NCBI GenBank assembly: GCA_026400425.1
Contig: JAPLPC010000471.1
Location: 1 to 16,807, forward strand
DNA from: Hyphomicrobiales bacterium
Lineage (GTDB): Bacteria > Pseudomonadota > Alphaproteobacteria > Rhizobiales > Xanthobacteraceae
DNA: 16,807 nt
Direction of reading: 5' to 3'
The notes beneath the pieces are model-generated. The model did not search any database. It was given only the letters and a program-made list of their open reading frames with translations, and had not been told where the DNA came from. Positions 15,411 to 16,807 of the stretch are shown piece by piece. The position numbers and the translations under genes were made by a program. How positions within the stretch are numbered: position 1 is the first letter of the stretch; the number at the start of each line of letters is the position of its first letter.

Positions 15411-16172
15411 ATGAACTTCCGTGCCATCCAGGCCATCTATCTGTTCGAAATGGCGCGCACCTGGCGCACCCTGTTGCAGAGCATCGTCTCGCCGGTGATT
15501 TCGACGTCGCTGTATTTCGTGGTGTTCGGCGCTGCCATCGGTTCGCGCATCGCCAGCGTCGAGGGCGTCAGCTACGGCACCTTCATCGTGCCCGGCCTGG
15601 TGATGCTGTCGGTGCTGACGCAGAGCATCTCCAACGCTTCGTTCGGCATCTACTTCCCGAAATTCATCGGCACCATCTATGAGTTGCTGTCGGCGCCGGT
15701 GTCGCCGCTGGAGGTCGTGATCGGCTATGTCGGCGCCGCCGCCACCAAATCGATCATTCTCGGCCTGATCATTCTCGGCACCGCCGGCTTGTTCGTGCCG
15801 CTGCATATCCTGCATCCCGTGTGGATGCTCACCTTCCTGGTGCTGACGGCGGTGACATTCAGTCTGTTCGGTTTCATCATCGGCATCTGGGCCGACAGTT
15901 TCGAGAAGCTGCAGGCAATTCCGTTGCTGGTTGTGACGCCGCTGACGTTTCTCGGCGGCAGCTTTTATTCGGTGAGCATGCTGCCTTCGGGCTGGCGCAC
16001 CGTGACCCTGCTCAATCCGGTGGTCTATCTGATCTCCGGCTTCCGCTGGAGTTTCTACGAGATCTCCGACGTCAGCATCGAACTCAGCGTTTTCATGACG
16101 CTGACCTTCCTGGTGGTCTGCATGGGCCTGGTCTGGTGGATCTTCAAGACCGGCTACAAACTAAAGAAGTAG
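15411..16172 (+). CDS. ABC-2 type transporter permease, YadH type
   Basis: This 253-aa integral membrane protein has six hydrophobic segments in the ABC2_membrane pattern. It starts with a cytoplasmic amphipathic stretch (AIYLFEMARTWRTLLQS), then VISTSLYFVVFGAAIGSRI, FIVPGLVMLSVLTQSI, a coupling-helix-like region ELLSAPVSPLEVVIGYVG, and a late LTFLGGSFYSVSMLPSGW with LNPVVYLISGFRWSFYE. The arrangement GSRI..FIVPGL..LL.APV..GY.G is that of E. coli YadH. With the upstream ATPase it should assemble a 2+2 exporter in the inner membrane. The genes are separated by one base (TAAcATG), which supports coupling. The cargo is unknown. A perfect palindrome 11 bases after the stop ends the unit. Confidence 0.93.
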   Translation: MNFRAIQAIYLFEMARTWRTLLQSIVSPVISTSLYFVVFGAAIGSRIASVEGVSYGTFIVPGLVMLSVLTQSISNASFGIYFPKFIGTIYELLSAPVSPLEVVIGYVGAAATKSIILGLIILGTAGLFVPLHILHPVWMLTFLVLTAVTFSLFGFIIGIWADSFEKLQAIPLLVVTPLTFLGGSFYSVSMLPSGWRTVTLLNPVVYLISGFRWSFYEISDVSIELSVFMTLTFLVVCMGLVWWIFKTGYKLKK

Positions 16173-16183
16173 ACACCAGCAAA

Positions 16184-16209
16184 AACGGCCCGGACATGTC
16201 CGGGCCGTT
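16184..16209. terminator. Perfect 26-bp palindrome, bidirectional terminator
   Basis: AACGGCCCGGACA joined to its exact complement TGTCCGGGCCGTT forms a 13-bp inverted repeat without a loop spacer. It lies between the stops of two converging genes (16172 and 16238). On the minus strand the hairpin is followed by TTTTT. On the plus strand the T-tract is poor, so termination should be stronger for the minus-strand gene. Confidence 0.8.
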
Positions 16210-16237
16210 GTGTATCAGTATCGTCTCAGCGACGTGC

Positions 16238-16576
16238 TTAGCGGTAGCAGCGGAACTTGCCGGCGCGGTTGTAGTAGCCGCGGCATTGGGTGCGGCGACC
16301 CTCTGGAATGCCGAGCACACCCTTCACGCCACCGACCGCGCCGCCGACACCGAGACCGATGGCGCCACCAACGAGTCCGCCCACCGGTCCTGCTGCACGA
16401 TTGCCGTCACGGGCACCTTGATTGGCACCCTGTTCGGCGCCGCGGAAGACGCCCTGAGCCTGGGCCATATGCGGCATGGCAACCAATGCCAGCACCGCGG
16501 CTGCCAAAGCCAGGCGAATCTGCTTCGAGAACAACTTGGGCATTGCGGTGGTTTTGGCGGAGATCTTGCTATTCAT
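16238..16576 (-). CDS. Secreted small glycine-zipper protein
   Basis: This 112-aa protein starts with a basic N-terminus and a hydrophobic run (LALAAAVLALVAMPH), ending MAQA before QG. This is a Sec signal peptide with AxA-type cleavage near residue 41. The mature part has repeated GA/GN motifs, then a glycine-zipper run (PVGGLVGGAIGLGVGGAVGG, about 65-84) able to sit in a membrane, and a short basic end with two cysteines (CRGYYNRAGKFRCYR). I do not know a named function; similar small glycine-zipper envelope proteins are common in Bradyrhizobiaceae. The ATG at 16576 is well supported by AAGGGG six bases upstream; a second Met at codon 12 is less likely. An EcfG-type promoter lies 50 bp upstream, pointing to induction in the general stress response. 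Confidence 0.8.
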   Translation of the reverse strand: MNSKISAKTTAMPKLFSKQIRLALAAAVLALVAMPHMAQAQGVFRGAEQGANQGARDGNRAAGPVGGLVGGAIGLGVGGAVGGVKGVLGIPEGRRTQCRGYYNRAGKFRCYR

Positions 16577-16626
16577 CTGTTACCCCTTGGTCGGCGCGAT
16601 CTGGCTCTATCACATTGTGTCACACC

Positions 16627-16651
16627 AACGTCGCGCGCGGGAACCGGTTCC
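16627..16651 (-). promoter_or_regulatory. EcfG (general stress sigma factor) promoter of the glycine-zipper gene
   Basis: On the minus strand GGAAC (16647-16651), 16 bases, and CGTT (16627-16630) reproduce exactly the GGAAC-N16-CGTT consensus known for EcfG in Bradyrhizobium and Methylobacterium. The -10 lies 50 bp upstream of the ATG at 16576. I saw no other exact match upstream of the genes in this window. Confidence 0.7.
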
Positions 16652-16664
16652 GGGAGTCTGTGTT
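16640..16664 (+). promoter_or_regulatory. Divergent EcfG-like promoter facing the right-edge gene
   Basis: The palindrome GGAACCGGTTCC (16640-16651) supplies a second GGAAC on the plus strand (16640-16644), followed after 17 bases by GTT (16662-16664). The base before GTT is T, not the preferred C, so the match is weaker than the minus-strand one. It lies about 70 bp upstream of the ATG at 16736. Confidence 0.35.
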
Positions 16665-16735
16665 TAATTACGCATTCCGCGTTGCAACACGATCTGCCTG
16701 GCATTGCAGGCGGATTGAACCCCAAGCGGATCACA

Positions 16736-16807
16736 ATGCACGAAACTGTCACTGGTGACGCGCCGGGCTCGGATGCATATTGGAACCGGGACGGCGAGCG
16801 AACGAAC
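16736..16807 (+). CDS. Unidentified gene, first 24 codons only
   Basis: An ATG at 16736 opens a frame that stays open to the right edge, starting MHETVTGDAPGSDAYWNRDG. AAGCGGA at 16725-16731 is a possible ribosome site. Codon third positions are GC-rich, as in real genes here. There is too little sequence to assign a family. It is listed because the divergent EcfG-like element points at it. Confidence 0.4.
   Translation, partial: MHETVTGDAPGSDAYWNRDGERTN

Overview
The window is a GC-rich stretch of an alphaproteobacterial chromosome, most likely from the Bradyrhizobium/Rhodopseudomonas/Afipia group (Nitrobacteraceae). The evidence is the alphaproteobacterial SspB, the DUF4169 plus RHH_4 pair beside sspB and fumC, Bradyrhizobiaceae-style intergenic palindromic repeats, and an exact GGAAC-N16-CGTT promoter of the alphaproteobacterial general stress sigma factor EcfG. 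It is mostly ordinary core genome. I see no phage, insertion sequence, CRISPR array, rRNA or tRNA.

Layout. The left edge holds the start of a chromate-transporter gene (minus strand). Next come sspB (ClpXP adaptor), a strong hairpin terminator, fumC (class II fumarase), a 382-bp structured intergenic region, and a translationally coupled pair encoding a 62-aa DUF4169 protein and an 87-aa ribbon-helix-helix protein. Convergent to these is a 1215-aa AsmA-family envelope protein. Upstream of it on the same strand are an MFS monocarboxylate-type transporter and an FAD-linked D-2-hydroxyacid (D-lactate-type) dehydrogenase. These two plausibly form an uptake-and-oxidation module, although the transporter has its own promoter with an inverted repeat over the -10 box. 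A hotdog-fold thioesterase diverges from the dehydrogenase.

The 10942-11462 interval carries a palindromic repeat and a DUF1328 (YtjA-like) gene that has lost a normal start and the first part of its first membrane helix. Then comes a UvrD/PcrA helicase whose ATPase domain contains an in-frame insertion of about 53 residues, encoded by two repeat-like palindromes. Two bases later is an orphan HicB-like protein, followed by a second palindromic repeat and a two-gene ABC-2 exporter of the YadG/YadH type. A perfect 26-bp palindrome separates the exporter from a convergent gene for a secreted glycine-zipper protein, which has the EcfG-type promoter. The -35 palindrome of that promoter also points the other way, toward a gene that starts just before the right edge.

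Most interesting points: (1) the C-terminal ClpX-docking tail of SspB is echoed at the N-terminus of the neighbouring DUF4169 protein; (2) the palindromic element has been domesticated as coding sequence inside the helicase; (3) divergent stress-sigma promoters are built on one palindrome. None of these is proven by sequence alone.
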